A DNA stretch of 64,000 nucleotides. It comes from Curvibacter sp. CHRR-16. Lineage in GTDB: Bacteria; Pseudomonadota; Gammaproteobacteria; Burkholderiales; Burkholderiaceae_C. Location of the stretch: contig NZ_JAHCSH010000001.1 of the NCBI RefSeq assembly GCF_018474005.1, positions 558,001-622,000 on the forward strand, read 5' to 3'. The notes beneath the pieces were generated by a model. It had not been told where the DNA came from and did not search any database. It was given only the letters and a program-made list of their open reading frames with translations. Below, piece by piece: positions 24,591 through 37,744 of the stretch (the stretch's first letter is position 1; each line of letters opens with the position of its first letter). A program made the position numbers and the translations under genes.

Positions 24591-24624
24591 ACGGGCTACC
24601 CATAACGGGTAGCCCGTTTAATTT
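24591..24624 (+). terminator. Intrinsic terminator of sodB
   Basis: An 11-base perfect stem (ACGGGCTACCC and its complement) with an ATAAC loop, followed by TTAATTT. Separates sodB from hisS. Confidence 0.85.
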
Positions 24625-24637
24625 GTGAAGAAGACTT

Positions 24638-25951
24638 ATGGTGGAAAAAGCCGCAGCACCTGCTGAAAAGCTGGTGGGTATCAAGGGAATGAATGACATC
24701 TTGCCGCCCGATTCGGCGCGGTGGGAGTTGCTAGAGAGCCATGTGCGCAGTGTCATGCGTGGTTATGGTTTTGAAAATATCCGCACCCCCATCGTGGAGC
24801 CTACGCCGCTGTTTGTGCGCGGATTGGGCGAGGTGACCGATGTGGTGGAGAAGGAGATGTATTCCTTCACCGACAAGCTCAATGGCGAGGCCCTGACATT
24901 GCGCCCCGAAAACACGGCGGGTGTGGTGCGTGCTGTGGTGGAGCATTCGCTCTTGTACAACGGTGGTCGCCGCCTGTACTACATGGGGCCCATGTTCCGC
25001 CATGAACGTCCCCAGCGTGGGCGCTATCGCCAATTCCACCAAATTGGTGCCGAGGCACTGGGCTTTGGTGGCCCCGAGGTGGATGCCGAAGTGATTTTGA
25101 TGGCCAGCGCTTTGTGGAAAAAGCTGGGCCTAGAGGGTATCGAGCTGCAACTCAACAGCTTGGGGCAACCTGCTGAGCGCAACCAGCACCGCGCTGCCTT
25201 GATCGCTTACTTTGAGCAGCACATGGATGTGCTCGACGAAGAAGCCAAGCGCCGTTTGCACCTCAATCCCTTGCGTTTGCTCGACAGCAAAAACCCAGCG
25301 ATGCAAGCCATTATTGAGAAAGCGCCGCAACTGCTTGACTACTTGGGCGATGCCTCGCGTCAGCACTTCGAGACGGTGCAAAGCATTTTGGCAGCCAATG
25401 GTGTGACTGCCACGGTCAATCCCCGTTTGGTGCGCGGCTTGGATTACTACAACCTCACGGTATTTGAATTCGTAACCACCCGCTTGGGCTCACAGGGCAC
25501 GGTTTGCGCTGGTGGCCGTTATGACTATTTGATTGAGCAAATTGGTGGCAAACCCGCTCCTGCAGTGGGTTGGGCTATGGGTGTGGAGCGTGTACTGGAA
25601 CTGCTCAAGGAACAGGAACTGCTGCAGGTGCAACCCCAGCTAGATGCCTACGCCGTGGTGACCAATGTGCAGTTTTTCCCGCAAGTGAGTGCGTGCCTGC
25701 AAGCGCTGCGTGCGAGCGGCGTGTCGGTGCAGATGCAAGCATCGGGCCCTGAGGGCATGCCGAGCTTGAAATCACAATTCAAACGCGCCGATGGATCAGG
25801 CGCCCGTTTCGCCTTGATTTTTGGCGATGATGAAGTGGCGCAAGGCTGTGTAGCCCTCAAGCCCTTGCGCGGAGATGGTGAACAGCTCCGACTGCCCTTG
25901 ACCGGAGTGGCCTCTTGGGCCGCTCGCCTACAATCGCCCCCCACGGTTTGA
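24638..25951 (+). CDS. hisS: Histidyl-tRNA synthetase
   Basis: Charges tRNA-His. 437 residues, class II synthetase. N-terminal [16 protein letters not shown], motif 2 region with [20 protein letters not shown], HisA motif [13 protein letters not shown] and [13 protein letters not shown], and a C-terminal anticodon-binding domain. Followed after 19 bases by yfgM and then bamB and der, the conserved order in gamma- and betaproteobacteria. Confidence 0.96.
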   Translation: MVEKAAAPAEKLVGIKGMNDILPPDSARWELLESHVRSVMRGYGFENIRTPIVEPTPLFVRGLGEVTDVVEKEMYSFTDKLNGEALTLRPENTAGVVRAVVEHSLLYNGGRRLYYMGPMFRHERPQRGRYRQFHQIGAEALGFGGPEVDAEVILMASALWKKLGLEGIELQLNSLGQPAERNQHRAALIAYFEQHMDVLDEEAKRRLHLNPLRLLDSKNPAMQAIIEKAPQLLDYLGDASRQHFETVQSILAANGVTATVNPRLVRGLDYYNLTVFEFVTTRLGSQGTVCAGGRYDYLIEQIGGKPAPAVGWAMGVERVLELLKEQELLQVQPQLDAYAVVTNVQFFPQVSACLQALRASGVSVQMQASGPEGMPSLKSQFKRADGSGARFALIFGDDEVAQGCVALKPLRGDGEQLRLPLTGVASWAARLQSPPTV

Positions 25952-25970
25952 ACCCACTGTACGGCCCCTT

Positions 25971-26627
25971 ATGACACAACATTACGATTTGGAAGAGCAA
26001 GAACAACTGGAACGGGTCAAGCTGTTCTGGAAACAGCATGGCAATCGCATCAGCACACTGGTGCTCTTGGTTTGTCTTGGCTTTGCGGGTTGGAATGGCT
26101 ACAACTATTGGCAAAAAAACCAAGCCATGGCAGCCGCAACGCTTTATGACAACTCGGAAAAAATTTTCCAGTCTGGTGATGTGAAAGCGGCAGAACGTGT
26201 GTTTGCCGATATGGGTGAGCGCTACAAAGGCTCTTTCTACACCGCCCAAGCAGGTCTGCGCCTTGCCAAGCTTGCATACGAAAACGGCCAAGCGGATGTC
26301 GCTAAAAATGCCTTGCAAAAGGTTGTGGACAACGCAAGCGATGCGGCTTTGGTGGCGGCTGCGCGGCTGCGCTTGGCGCAAGTGCTGATGGAGCAAAAGG
26401 CCTATGACCAAGCCCAAGCACAGTTGACAGCCAAGTTCCCAGCTGGTTTTGATGGTTTGGTGGCCGACGCGCAAGGCGATTTGTACAACCTGCAAGGCAA
26501 AACCCAAGAGGCGGTGGGCAGCTACCAAAAAGCACTCGCAGCATTGGATGCCAATTCCTCCTATCGTGTGATAGTGGACGCGAAACTGGCAACTCTGGGT
26601 GGCGCTGCCGAACCCACCAAGCCATGA
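25971..26627 (+). CDS. yfgM: YfgM-like tetratricopeptide ancillary protein of the SecYEG translocon
   Basis: A 218-residue inner-membrane protein: an N-terminal cytoplasmic stretch, one transmembrane helix at about residues 25-42 and a periplasmic TPR domain (pairs of Ala-rich helices from residue 55 on). YfgM is thought to link the translocon to periplasmic chaperones. It overlaps bamB by ATGA. Confidence 0.88.
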   Translation: MTQHYDLEEQEQLERVKLFWKQHGNRISTLVLLVCLGFAGWNGYNYWQKNQAMAAATLYDNSEKIFQSGDVKAAERVFADMGERYKGSFYTAQAGLRLAKLAYENGQADVAKNALQKVVDNASDAALVAAARLRLAQVLMEQKAYDQAQAQLTAKFPAGFDGLVADAQGDLYNLQGKTQEAVGSYQKALAALDANSSYRVIVDAKLATLGGAAEPTKP

Positions 26628-27745
26628 TGTCTATGTTGAGTAAGACCCGTTGGGGTGTCCTGGCGCTGGTTTGTGTGCTGGCTGCATGCAGCAGCACCAA
26701 ACCACAGCCGAAAGAGTTGCAGGCTGTTTCAGCATCGTTGCCCGTCAAGCAAATCTGGTCTGCCGCATTCGATGGCGGCCTGACCCCACCACGTGTGCAA
26801 GGCAAACAGCTATGGGTAGCTACTGCCACTGGCAAAGTGTTGCAATTGCAGTTGGACACAGGCAAACAGGATTGGTCTGTGGATGTGGGCAGTCCCGTGC
26901 GTGCCGGTTTGGGTGTAAGCGCTGATGGACAATCGGTCGCTGCGGTGACGGCCTTGGCCGATTTGGTGTTGGTGCGCGATGCCAAAACCCTGTGGAGACA
27001 ACATCTGCCAGCCAGCGTGGTGACGCCACCACTGGTCGCTGGGGGGCGCGTTTTTGTGTTGACAACCGATCGGTCTTTGTACGCATTTGACGCCCAAACG
27101 GGGGTTAAGTTGTGGCAGGTGACCAATACATCGCAGTTGCTCTCGCTCAGCGCACCGACTGTATTGCAGTCTTTCCAAAACAGTTTGTTGGTTGGTCTGG
27201 GGGGGCGCTTGTCGCGTATCAATCCAGACAATGGCAGCGTTTTGGGTGAGGTCGTGGTTGCCTCCAGTCGTGGCTCGAACGAGGTCGAACGCTTGGTGGA
27301 AATTGTGGATGGCACCACGCGCCAAGACAATGTTTTGTGCGTGCGTGCATTCCAAATTTCTGTCAGCTGCATAGACATGCAGCAGTACAAAACCCTATGG
27401 ACTAGCAATGCATCCGGTTTTTCTGGTTTGGCAGGCGATGGGCAATGGCTTTTTGCGGTGGATGCCGATGGCAAGTTGCGCTCATGGCAGCAAGGCAGTG
27501 GTGAATTGCGGTGGGTGCGTGACTCTTTGCAATGGCGTGGTGTGACATCGCCGCTGTTGGCTGGCAACACCTTGATTGTGGGTGATGCCCAAGGCTATGT
27601 GCATTTCTTTGCCAAGCAAGATGGCAATGCCGTCAATCGCTTGCAAACCGATGGCTCTGCCATTGCGTATGCGCCAGTGCGCGCTGGTCAAACCGTGGTG
27701 GTTGTGACCCAAAAAGGTGGGCTGTACGCCTACCAACCTGATTGA
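26624..27745 (+). CDS. bamB: Outer membrane assembly lipoprotein BamB
   Basis: Beta-propeller lipoprotein of the BAM complex that inserts outer-membrane proteins. 373 residues; signal peptide with lipobox (VLAACSS), then PQQ-type blades such as [35 protein letters not shown] and VHFFAKQDG. Several start codons are possible at ATG 26624, 26627 or 26633; the first overlaps the yfgM stop. Confidence 0.92.
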   Translation: MMSMLSKTRWGVLALVCVLAACSSTKPQPKELQAVSASLPVKQIWSAAFDGGLTPPRVQGKQLWVATATGKVLQLQLDTGKQDWSVDVGSPVRAGLGVSADGQSVAAVTALADLVLVRDAKTLWRQHLPASVVTPPLVAGGRVFVLTTDRSLYAFDAQTGVKLWQVTNTSQLLSLSAPTVLQSFQNSLLVGLGGRLSRINPDNGSVLGEVVVASSRGSNEVERLVEIVDGTTRQDNVLCVRAFQISVSCIDMQQYKTLWTSNASGFSGLAGDGQWLFAVDADGKLRSWQQGSGELRWVRDSLQWRGVTSPLLAGNTLIVGDAQGYVHFFAKQDGNAVNRLQTDGSAIAYAPVRAGQTVVVVTQKGGLYAYQPD

Positions 27746-27761
27746 AGAACGAGGAATTGCC

Positions 27762-29102
27762 TTGAAACCAGTTATTGCCTTGGTGGGCCGCCCAAACGTG
27801 GGCAAGTCCACGCTGTTTAACCGCCTCACGAAGTCGCGTGACGCCATCGTGGCCGACTTTGCCGGTTTGACGCGGGATCGCCACTACGGCCAAGGTCGTC
27901 AAGGCAAACACGAGTACATCGTGATCGATACCGGCGGGTTTGAGCCCGATGCGCAGAGTGGTATCTACCAAGAAATGGCCAAGCAAACCCGTCAAGCGGT
28001 GGCAGAGGCCGATATGGTGTTTTTCTTGGTGGATGTGCGTGCAGGTTTGTCCGCGCAAGACCATGAGATTGGGCAATACCTGCGCAAGCTGGGCAAGACC
28101 ACCTATATCGTGGCCAATAAAGCCGAGGGCATGCGCGAAGGCAGTCAATTGGCCGAGTTTTACGAACTGGGCTTGGGTGAGGTGCAGGCCATCTCCGCAG
28201 CCCATGGGCAAGGCATTCGCTCTTTGGTCGAGACGGCGCTGCAGGCTTTGGGGTTGTCTGAGGAGGATGAGGAAGCTGAGCCAGCAGACGACAATGTGAT
28301 CCGCTTGGCGGTGGCGGGGCGTCCCAACGCCGGCAAATCCACCCTCATCAACACCTGGCTGGGTGAGGAGCGTTTGATCGCTTTTGACATGCCTGGCACC
28401 ACCCGCGATGCGATTGCCGTGCCATTGGAGCGTGATGGTCAGCGCTTTGAATTGATTGACACCGCTGGTTTGCGTCGCAAAGGCCGTGTGTTTGAAGCGA
28501 TTGAGAAGTTCTCGGTTGTCAAGACGCTGCAGGCTATTGAGAGCGCGCATGTGGTGCTGCTGATGATTGATGCCACCGAAGGCGTGACAGACCAAGACGC
28601 GCACATTGCTGGCTATATTTTGGAATCTGGTCGTGCGGTGGTGGTGGCTGTGAACAAATGGGATGCGCTGGATGAATACCAGCGTGAAATGCTCAAGCGG
28701 TCAATGGAAACGCGTTTGGCGTTTCTGAAGTTCGCTTCGCTGCATCTCATATCAGCCAAAAAGCGCCAAGGCTTGGGCCCATTGTGGAAGTCCATGATCC
28801 AAGCCCACCAAGCGGCTAATCGCAAGATGCCCACCCCTGTCCTGACACGCTTGTTGCAAGAGGCGGTGCAGTTCCAGACGCCCAAGAAGGTGGGTAACTA
28901 CCGCCCCAAATTGCGCTATGCCCACCAAGGTGGCATGAATCCGCCGATTGTGGTCATTCACGGCAATTCTTTAGAGCATGTGACAGACGCCTACAAGCGT
29001 TTCTTGGAAGGGCGTATCCGCAAAGAATTCGATTTGGTGGGAACCCCTTTGCGCATCGAAATGAAGTCCTCCCAGAACCCTTTTGCGGACAAGGACGACT
29101 GA
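27762..29102 (+). CDS. der: GTPase Der (EngA)
   Basis: Tandem GTPase needed for 50S ribosome assembly. 446 residues from a TTG at 27762, which gives the standard N-terminus [16 protein letters not shown] and has GAGGAA upstream; the longer frame overlaps bamB. G1 motifs occur at about residues 9-17 and about 186-194 (GRPNAGKST); NKWD of the second domain and a C-terminal KH domain are present. The next gene is lexA on the opposite strand, not hfq as I would expect in related genomes. Confidence 0.95.
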   Translation: MKPVIALVGRPNVGKSTLFNRLTKSRDAIVADFAGLTRDRHYGQGRQGKHEYIVIDTGGFEPDAQSGIYQEMAKQTRQAVAEADMVFFLVDVRAGLSAQDHEIGQYLRKLGKTTYIVANKAEGMREGSQLAEFYELGLGEVQAISAAHGQGIRSLVETALQALGLSEEDEEAEPADDNVIRLAVAGRPNAGKSTLINTWLGEERLIAFDMPGTTRDAIAVPLERDGQRFELIDTAGLRRKGRVFEAIEKFSVVKTLQAIESAHVVLLMIDATEGVTDQDAHIAGYILESGRAVVVAVNKWDALDEYQREMLKRSMETRLAFLKFASLHLISAKKRQGLGPLWKSMIQAHQAANRKMPTPVLTRLLQEAVQFQTPKKVGNYRPKLRYAHQGGMNPPIVVIHGNSLEHVTDAYKRFLEGRIRKEFDLVGTPLRIEMKSSQNPFADKDD

Positions 29103-29106
29103 GTCC

Positions 29107-29775
29107 CTACATCAACATGGTGTTGCGTATCAAGCCAACGGCCAATCCTTCAATTTCGAAGGGGTCTTCGGGCTGGACAACGATGGTGGTGTAGTCGGGA
29201 TTTTCGGGATGCAGTTCAATCACGTTCTTGTTGCGGCGAAAGCGTTTGACGGTCACTTCATCCCCCAAGCGCGCCACCACAATTTGGCCATTTTTCACGT
29301 CTTTGGTAGACCGCACGGCCAGCAAATCCCCATCCATGATGCCGGCATCGCGCATCGACATGCCACGCACCCGCAACAGATAGTCGGGTTGTTGCTGAAA
29401 CAGGCTGTTTTCTACGTAGTAGGTTTGGTCTACATGCTCTTGGGCCAAGATGGGGGAACCTGCGGCAACACGGCCAATCAGTGGCAAGGCCAATTGGGCC
29501 AAGCCAGGAATGGGCAGACTGATTTGGTGGCTAGGCTGGCGCAGTGGATTGGCTACACTGCGCAGACGGATGCCGCGCGAGGTTCCGCTAACCAGTTCAA
29601 TAACGCCTTTGCGGGCCAAGGCCTGCAAATGTTCTTCGGCCGCGTTGGCAGATTTAAAGCCCAACTCCTGCGCAATTTCCGCCCGGGTCGGCGGAGCCCC
29701 TGTGCGTTGCATGGTGTTGTGGATCAAATCCAGAATTTGCTGTTGGCGGGCCGTCAGTTTGGGTTGCTCAAGCAT
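29107..29775 (-). CDS. lexA: LexA repressor
   Basis: SOS-response repressor, 222 residues from ATG 29775, which has GGAG five bases upstream (a GTG six bases earlier overlaps that ribosome site). N-terminal winged helix includes [21 protein letters not shown]. The self-cleavage bond is A105-G106 ([10 protein letters not shown]), with catalytic S140 and K177. Its promoter region holds a perfect LexA box, so it is autoregulated. Converges with der. Confidence 0.96.
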   Translation of the reverse strand: MLEQPKLTARQQQILDLIHNTMQRTGAPPTRAEIAQELGFKSANAAEEHLQALARKGVIELVSGTSRGIRLRSVANPLRQPSHQISLPIPGLAQLALPLIGRVAAGSPILAQEHVDQTYYVENSLFQQQPDYLLRVRGMSMRDAGIMDGDLLAVRSTKDVKNGQIVVARLGDEVTVKRFRRNKNVIELHPENPDYTTIVVQPEDPFEIEGLAVGLIRNTMLM

Positions 29776-29800
29776 GTGCACTCCTGAAACAGCGAAAACA

Positions 29801-29816
29801 CTGTTTGTTTAAACAG
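29801..29816. promoter_or_regulatory. LexA (SOS) box
   Basis: CTGTTTGTTTAAACAG matches CTGT-N8-ACAG exactly and lies within a longer inverted repeat (AACACTGTTT...AAACAGTGTT, 29797-29820). It is 26 bases upstream of the lexA start and about 60 bases upstream of the divergent asparaginase gene, so it could affect both. Confidence 0.9.
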
Positions 29817-29874
29817 TGTTGTATTTTTAACCAGCTTTCATCGTTTGGCAAGAAAAAAGAGGACTTTAGAGACT

Positions 29875-32393
<2,519 letters not shown>

Positions 32394-32396
32394 GGC

Positions 32397-32579
32397 TTAC
32401 AGGCCCAATTCGGCATCGGTCAAAGGGCGGGCTTCGTTTTCGAGCAAGATGGGGATGCCATCGCGCACGGGGTAAGCCAAGCGGGCACTGCGTGAAACCA
32501 GCTCTTGCTGTTCGCGGTGGTATTCCAAGGGGCCTTTGGTCACGGGGCAGACCAGTAGTTCGAGCAATTTGGTGTCCAT
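32397..32579 (-). CDS. Trm112/YcaR family small protein
   Basis: A 60-residue protein: [43 protein letters not shown]. Only one Cys is present in the CPVTKG motif, so a zinc site is not complete. The gene is almost always between lpxK and kdsB in this group; a precise function is unknown, perhaps linked to methyltransferases by analogy to Trm112. Confidence 0.88.
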   Translation of the reverse strand: MDTKLLELLVCPVTKGPLEYHREQQELVSRSARLAYPVRDGIPILLENEARPLTDAELGL

Positions 32580-32586
32580 CCCGCCA

Positions 32587-33675
32587 TCATAGCCAAGGCG
32601 CTCTGGCTTGCGCCGCTGCCAGCATGGTGTCGAACGTTTTTAACCAATCAGTGGGCAAAGTCTGTAGCAAGGGCACCGCTAGTGCATCGGGGCATTGAGG
32701 CCAGAGTTTGACAGCATCTTTTTCCGTACAAATCAGCCTGTAATGCCCGTATTGATTGCTGAAGCTGCTATCAAAATGATAGTGATCTGGCAGTGCTAAG
32801 GTGTTGGTCAGTGGCACGCCTTGGGCTTGTAGCATGGCAAAAAAACGTTCGGGGCGTGCAATCCCGGCCAGCGCCAGCAAAGGGCGTTCTGCCACAGTGG
32901 CCTGCAAGCTAGACAGGGCGATGTGTTCGCCTTGTTGCGTTACCGCGTAATTGGCCAACTGGCGTGTTGCCAAGGCGCTGTAAGGCAAGGATTTCATGCT
33001 GTTGCCAACGGCGTTGGGGGCTGTGTGCAGGTACAAGCAGCGCTCGGGGGCTTGTCCAGCAGCAGTCAGCCACTGGCGGGGCCAAGGCTCGCGCAGTGGG
33101 CCTGCGGGTAGTAACCAGCCATTGCCAATGCCACGGTCATCCAGAACGCACACCTCGATATCGCGCTGCAGTGCCCAGTGCTGCAGACCATCGTCGCACA
33201 GCAGCACTTGCGTATGGGGGTGGGCTTGGAGCAAGGCGCGTCCCGCTGCAACCCGCGACGCCGATACAAACACCGGCACACCGGTGTGCCGGTGCATCAG
33301 CAGCGGTTCATCGCCCACGGTGTTGGCATCGCTATCTGGGTGTACTTCCAGCGTTTGCGTTGCAGGAACTGTGGAATCTGTAGGCGTTTGTCGTGTTTGG
33401 CGCCCATAACCACGCGAGACGATGCCCACTTGCCAACCTTGGGCACACAGGTGCTGGGCCAAAGCAATGGTGGTGGGGGTTTTTCCGGCTCCACCGGCCA
33501 CCACATTGCCAACCACCACCACCAACACGGGCAAGCGTTCGCAGAGTTCAGGGTGCTGGGCAAAGCGCTTGCGGTGTTGCTGCAACAGCAGCCCATACAT
33601 TGCTGCCGCAGGGCGCAAGGCCCATGCCAGTGGGGACTGCTGGCTCTCCCAGGCGCGCAAAAGCAGGCGCTGCAT
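32587..33675 (-). CDS. lpxK: Tetraacyldisaccharide 4'-kinase
   Basis: Phosphorylates the 4' position of the lipid A disaccharide at the inner membrane. 362 residues. Glycine-rich P-loop [19 protein letters not shown] (GGAGKT at 61-66), [14 protein letters not shown] and [15 protein letters not shown] are diagnostic. A copy of the short repeat (core 32767-32783) is in frame, coding for YHFDSS, near the C-terminus. Follows exbD by 13 bases. Confidence 0.94.
   Translation of the reverse strand: MQRLLLRAWESQQSPLAWALRPAAAMYGLLLQQHRKRFAQHPELCERLPVLVVVVGNVVAGGAGKTPTTIALAQHLCAQGWQVGIVSRGYGRQTRQTPTDSTVPATQTLEVHPDSDANTVGDEPLLMHRHTGVPVFVSASRVAAGRALLQAHPHTQVLLCDDGLQHWALQRDIEVCVLDDRGIGNGWLLPAGPLREPWPRQWLTAAGQAPERCLYLHTAPNAVGNSMKSLPYSALATRQLANYAVTQQGEHIALSSLQATVAERPLLALAGIARPERFFAMLQAQGVPLTNTLALPDHYHFDSSFSNQYGHYRLICTEKDAVKLWPQCPDALAVPLLQTLPTDWLKTFDTMLAAAQARAPWL
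32767..32815 (+). repeat. Short dispersed repeat inside lpxK
   Basis: Core GCTATCAAAATGATAGT at 32767-32783, 17 nt like the other copies, with a TGATCTGGCAGTGCTAAGG flank. One base of the palindrome differs (final T for C). This part of LpxK (YHFDS) is normal for the family, so resemblance may be partly chance; it is the weakest of the six copies. Confidence 0.35.
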
Positions 33676-33688
33676 GCCGCTGACTGGC

Positions 33689-34114
33689 TTAGTGTGCAGC
33701 TTGGCTGCTGGATTGGGTGGCGAAGGTGATTTGCGTGAGACCCGCGCTGCGGGCGGCTTCCATCACGCTGATCACGGTTTGGTGCCGCGCATTGGCATCG
33801 GCGCTGATGATGACCACCGTGTCTTTACCACCTTTGGCGGCACCGCTGATGGCGTTGGCCAGCGCTTCAATGCCAGAACCAGTGACCAACTGCTTGTTGA
33901 TGCTCACCCCACCGTCAGCGCCCACGGCGACGATCAGCTCCTTGGGGTAGTCCCGTTGCAGTTCTGTGTCGGCGGTGGGCAAACGCAGCTGCAATTCGGT
34001 GAACTTGCTGTAGGTAGTGGACAGCATCAGGAAGATGAGGATGACCAACAGCACGTCAATGAAGGGGATCAGGTTGATCTCCGGCTCTTCTTGGCGGTGG
34101 CGGCGAAAGTTCAT
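33689..34114 (-). CDS. exbD: Biopolymer transport protein ExbD/TolR
   Basis: A 141-residue inner-membrane protein with one transmembrane helix (about 15-38) including the proton-relay Asp in IPFIDVLLVILIFLML, and a periplasmic domain. Partner of ExbB; provides the proton-motive energy for TonB-dependent uptake such as BtuB. Named by family and position; ExbD and TolR are hard to separate by sequence. Confidence 0.88.
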   Translation of the reverse strand: MNFRRHRQEEPEINLIPFIDVLLVILIFLMLSTTYSKFTELQLRLPTADTELQRDYPKELIVAVGADGGVSINKQLVTGSGIEALANAISGAAKGGKDTVVIISADANARHQTVISVMEAARSAGLTQITFATQSSSQAAH

Positions 34115-34130
34115 GGCAAGCCTTTGGCGC

Positions 34131-34769
34131 TCAGGCGCGCAGTTTTTTCAGGTGGCGTGCCAATTCTTCGGCGGCCAATTCCAGCGTCAGCACATAGGCA
34201 TCGACACGGGTGCGGAAATAGCGCCAAAAAATCAGCGAAGGAATAGCCACCACCAAACCAAATGCGGTGTTGTACAGGGCGATAGAGATACCGTGGGCCA
34301 GTTGGGCGGGATTGCCACCGCCTGAGCCGGGGGCTTGTGAACCGAAAATTTCGATCATCCCCACCACGGTGCCAAACAGACCCATGAGCGGGGCTGCCGA
34401 GGCGATGGTGCCCAAAGCGGTGAGGTATTGCTCCAGCCGCTGGGTGACTTGGCGGCCCGAGGCTTCCATCGCGGCTTGTACCTCTTCGTGCTGGCCACGT
34501 GCGCCATGCGCGGCACTCAGACCGCTGGCCAGTACCTGTCCCAAAGCGGAGTTTTTCGACAACTGCTGAATCACGTCCGCATTGGGCAGGCCATTGCGGC
34601 TCACTTCCAGCACTTCTCGCAGCAGTTTGGGCGGCGCGACTTTGGATGTTTTGAGACTGATGAAGCGTTCCAGAATGATGGCCAAGGCCAGAATAGAACA
34701 AACGATGAGCAACCAGATGGGCCAACCAGCGGCTTGTATGATGGACAACAAGGTAATCACTCCGATCAA
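34131..34769 (-). CDS. exbB: Biopolymer transport protein ExbB/TolQ
   Basis: A 212-residue membrane protein of the MotA/TolQ/ExbB family: an N-terminal helix (WPIWLLIVCSILALAIILERF), a cytoplasmic domain, then a pair of helices containing GTIASAAPLMGLFGTVVGMI. First gene of the cluster exbB-exbD-lpxK-trm112-kdsB-adk on the minus strand. Confidence 0.88.
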   Translation of the reverse strand: MIGVITLLSIIQAAGWPIWLLIVCSILALAIILERFISLKTSKVAPPKLLREVLEVSRNGLPNADVIQQLSKNSALGQVLASGLSAAHGARGQHEEVQAAMEASGRQVTQRLEQYLTALGTIASAAPLMGLFGTVVGMIEIFGSQAPGSGGGNPAQLAHGISIALYNTAFGLVVAIPSLIFWRYFRTRVDAYVLTLELAAEELARHLKKLRA

Positions 34770-35027
34770 GCTAACAATGGCTGACGATTATGGCAGCACC
34801 GATCTGTTGCCAGTTTTGCACAGGCGTTCATTTTCTGTGGATAACTTTGTGTGTAAGTTCTTTTTTTCCTGCGTAAATCCCGATTTTGTACTCAATGTTG
34901 ACAACTATCTTCATGGTGGTGGTGAAAAAAAATCAATGAAATCAAGTGCTTGGGGATTTTTTGAGGGTTCTATTGCGAGTAACCCCTATTGTGCGACTGG
35001 AAACACTTGGGTGTGGATGACTGGTCT
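34770..35027. other. Intergenic region between exbB and xseA
   Basis: 258 bases between divergent genes, more AT-rich than the coding parts. It presumably holds both promoters. A TTGACA hexamer is at 34898-34903 but I see no convincing -10 at the proper distance. No RNA gene or repeat recognised. Confidence 0.4.
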
Positions 35028-36275
35028 ATGTTGATTGCTTCCAATTCTGTAGCGCCCAGCCCACGCCCATGGCAGGTTTCGGCCTTGTGTCGTTTTATTG
35101 CGGACCGTTTGCAGGCCGAACTCAACCCCGTGCGGGTGCAGGGCGAGATCAGCGGTTTTACCCGTGCGGCCAGCGGTCACTGCTACTTTTCCATCAAAGA
35201 CGACAACGCCCAAATGCGCTGTGCCATGTTCAAACGCCACGCTTCTAGCCTGCGCTTTGCGCCGCGCGACGGCATGCTGGTGGAGTTGACGGCGCGGGTG
35301 GACCTGTACGCGCCCCGGGGCGATTTGCAACTCATTGTGGAAGACATGAGCCAGCAAGGGCAGGGTGACTTGTTCGAGCGCTTCTTGCGCCTCAAGGAAG
35401 CGTTGCAGGCCGAAGGGCTGTTCGATGCCGAGCGCAAACGCCGTCTGCCTGCGGTGCCGCGCAGGATTGGCTTGGTCACCTCCTTGGGTGCAGCAGCGTT
35501 GCACGACGTAGCCACGGCCTTGCAGCGCCGTGCGCCCCATGTGCGTGTGGTGCTGGCCCCTGCCAGCGTGCAGGGCGAGACCGCGCCAGCCGAGCTGGTT
35601 GCGGCATTGCACAGCCTGTATGACTTGACGGACGATGCTGGCCACGCCTTGGATGCCATTTTGTTGGTGCGCGGCGGCGGTTCTTTGGAAGATTTGTGGG
35701 CCTTCAATGACGAAGGCTTGGCACGCTGTATCGCTGCCAGTCCAGTGCCCGTGGTGTGCGGGGTGGGGCATGAGACGGATTTTTCGATTGCCGACTTTGT
35801 GGCCGATGTGCGCGCACCCACGCCCACAGCGGCGGCGGAAATTATTTCCCCTGCCCAAGAGCAGTTGCTGGCTTTGGCCGAGCAAACCCACGAACGCTTG
35901 CAGACCGCCTTGCAGCGCTGGCAAGAGCAGCACAACCAGCGGTTGGACCAATTGGCACTGCGTTTGGGGCGACCCACGGCCCGTGTGGAGCGCATGCGCC
36001 ACCAGTTGCAAACCCTGCACACCCGCTTGCTACATGCCAAAGGACAGCGTCTGCAGCGTGCCCAAGTGGCGCTAGACCAAGCGGCTTTGCGCTTGCAATT
36101 GCTCGACCCCAAGCTGGTGCTGCAGCGCGGCTACGCCTGGTTGAGCCAAGACGATGCGGCACAGGCAGGCCCAGCATTGACCAGCGTGGAGCAGCTGCAC
36201 AACGGCCAATCGGTGCGCGCCACTTTGCACGATGGCAGCGCCGCTCTGACGGTGGTGCGTGTCGATGCTCACTGA
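35028..36275 (+). CDS. xseA: Exodeoxyribonuclease VII large subunit
   Basis: Large subunit of the single-strand nuclease ExoVII. 415 residues from ATG 35028; an upstream TTG at 34989 would add 13 residues and is less likely. N-terminal OB-fold region (VRVQGEISGFTRAASGHCYFSIKDD), then PRRIGLVTSLGAAALHDV, LVRGGGSLEDLWAFNDE, VCGVGHETDFSIADFVAD and a coiled-coil C-terminal region. Its 3' end overlaps the convergent histidine kinase gene by 7 bases. Confidence 0.95.
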   Translation: MLIASNSVAPSPRPWQVSALCRFIADRLQAELNPVRVQGEISGFTRAASGHCYFSIKDDNAQMRCAMFKRHASSLRFAPRDGMLVELTARVDLYAPRGDLQLIVEDMSQQGQGDLFERFLRLKEALQAEGLFDAERKRRLPAVPRRIGLVTSLGAAALHDVATALQRRAPHVRVVLAPASVQGETAPAELVAALHSLYDLTDDAGHALDAILLVRGGGSLEDLWAFNDEGLARCIAASPVPVVCGVGHETDFSIADFVADVRAPTPTAAAEIISPAQEQLLALAEQTHERLQTALQRWQEQHNQRLDQLALRLGRPTARVERMRHQLQTLHTRLLHAKGQRLQRAQVALDQAALRLQLLDPKLVLQRGYAWLSQDDAAQAGPALTSVEQLHNGQSVRATLHDGSAALTVVRVDAH

Positions 36276-37744
36276 CTGAGCGGCAACCACACCACGGCAT
36301 CCACGCCGTGGGCGGGCAAGTCGGATCGGTCGCTCGTACCCAAGTCACGGTTGCTCAAGCGGATATGGCCACCCAGTGCTTGGGTGATGTTGTGGCAAAT
36401 CGTCAGCCCCAGACCTGACCCACTGCCAGCCGAATGGCTGGTGCCAAAGGGCTGGAACAAGCGCTCTTGCGCTTCTCGGCTCAGACCGCTGCCGCAGTCG
36501 GCTATGCACAAGGCTATACCCAGTTCACCGGTATGGGGGTGTGCTTGCTGTGCCAACTGCACGATCAAGCGCCCCCCTACAGGGCTGTGGCGTATGGCGT
36601 TGTGCAGCAGGTTGCGGGTCAGTTCTTGCAGCATCCAACGGTGCGCCAGCACGTGGTAACTAGCTGGCTGGTTGGGTGCGGCTACGCAGTCCAGCTCAAA
36701 GTCCAACTGCTTGTCTGCCATCAGCGGGGCCACATCCAACGCCACTTCGCGCACGGCTTCATCCCAAGCCACGGGGGCAAAGTCCTGTTGCTGGCGCAGT
36801 TGTTCCACTTTGGCCACCGACAGCATTTGGTTGGCCAGTGTGGTGGCGCGGTTCACGGTGTCTTGCATTTCCAGCAGGGCTTGCTGGGGTGGCACATCGC
36901 CACGCAGGGCCGATTGAACTTGGATTTTCAGCACCGCCAAAGGAGTTCGCAGTTGGTGGGCAGCATCGCGGACAAAGCGCTTTTGGTTGTCTACCAACTG
37001 CTGCAAACGTGCCATGACTTGGTTGGTGGCGCTGCTTAGAGGGCGCAGATCAGGCGGCAGTTGTGTATCCGGTAGGGGGGTGAGATCCTCTGGTTGGCGT
37101 TGTGCCACATGCCGCCCTAAGTGGCGTATGGGTCGCGTCACACGCTGCACCACGATCAGCACAACCAGCGTGATGACCGCTACCAACAGCGTCTGTCGGC
37201 GCAGGGTATTGAGCAGTATGTCGCGCGCCAGCGTACGGCGTAGCTGCAGGGTTTCAGCCACTTGCACAGTGGCCATGGTGCGCTCATGCCCAGTGGCCAC
37301 GGGTTGCAGCAGCACGGCTACGCGCACGTCTTCGCCACGCAGACGGTCATCGTAAAAGTCCACCAACGCGGCGTAAGGCCCTTGGTTGGGGAGTTTGCCT
37401 GTCCAGCGGGGCAGGTCATTGATGCCATCAACCCAATGACCTTGGGTATCGGTAATTTGGTACACCATGCGGGTGCGGTTGTCGGCCTCAAAAGCCTCTA
37501 GCGCTGCATAAGGTACTTCCGCTTTGAGGCGCATGGTCTCGCCATGGCCCATGATTTGCAGGCGTTCACCAATGGCTTTGGCCGATGCCAGCAAGGTACG
37601 GTCGTAGGCTTGGTTCACCGCAGCGAGGGCTTGGCTGTACAGAAAGTAAGTGTCCAAGCCTACAAACACCACAATGGGTAGCAAAATTCCCAGCAACAGC
37701 CTGCTGCGCAGAGACAGGCTGGTGAAACGTTGCAAGGTGTTCAT
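36269..37744 (-). CDS. Sensor histidine kinase (TctE-like)
   Basis: A 491-residue inner-membrane kinase. Two transmembrane segments (about 16-36 and 185-205) flank a periplasmic sensor region of TctE type; HAMP, the H-box DAAHQLRTPLAV, N-box LLHNAIRHSP, and G-boxes IADCGSGLS and GSGLGLTIC follow. It overlaps the upstream response regulator by ATGA. Lies divergent from tctCBA, so it probably senses a tricarboxylate or related acid and regulates that transporter. Confidence 0.9.
   Translation of the reverse strand: MNTLQRFTSLSLRSRLLLGILLPIVVFVGLDTYFLYSQALAAVNQAYDRTLLASAKAIGERLQIMGHGETMRLKAEVPYAALEAFEADNRTRMVYQITDTQGHWVDGINDLPRWTGKLPNQGPYAALVDFYDDRLRGEDVRVAVLLQPVATGHERTMATVQVAETLQLRRTLARDILLNTLRRQTLLVAVITLVVLIVVQRVTRPIRHLGRHVAQRQPEDLTPLPDTQLPPDLRPLSSATNQVMARLQQLVDNQKRFVRDAAHQLRTPLAVLKIQVQSALRGDVPPQQALLEMQDTVNRATTLANQMLSVAKVEQLRQQQDFAPVAWDEAVREVALDVAPLMADKQLDFELDCVAAPNQPASYHVLAHRWMLQELTRNLLHNAIRHSPVGGRLIVQLAQQAHPHTGELGIALCIADCGSGLSREAQERLFQPFGTSHSAGSGSGLGLTICHNITQALGGHIRLSNRDLGTSDRSDLPAHGVDAVVWLPLSQ

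Noticed and set aside
26302..27570. Open frame of 422 codons on the minus strand across yfgM and bamB
   Set aside because: Both plus-strand genes are well supported; the antisense frame has no domain signature.
34582..35034. Open frame of 150 codons at the plus strand opposite exbB and across the intergenic region
   Set aside because: Antisense to exbB and without recognisable domains or codon bias.
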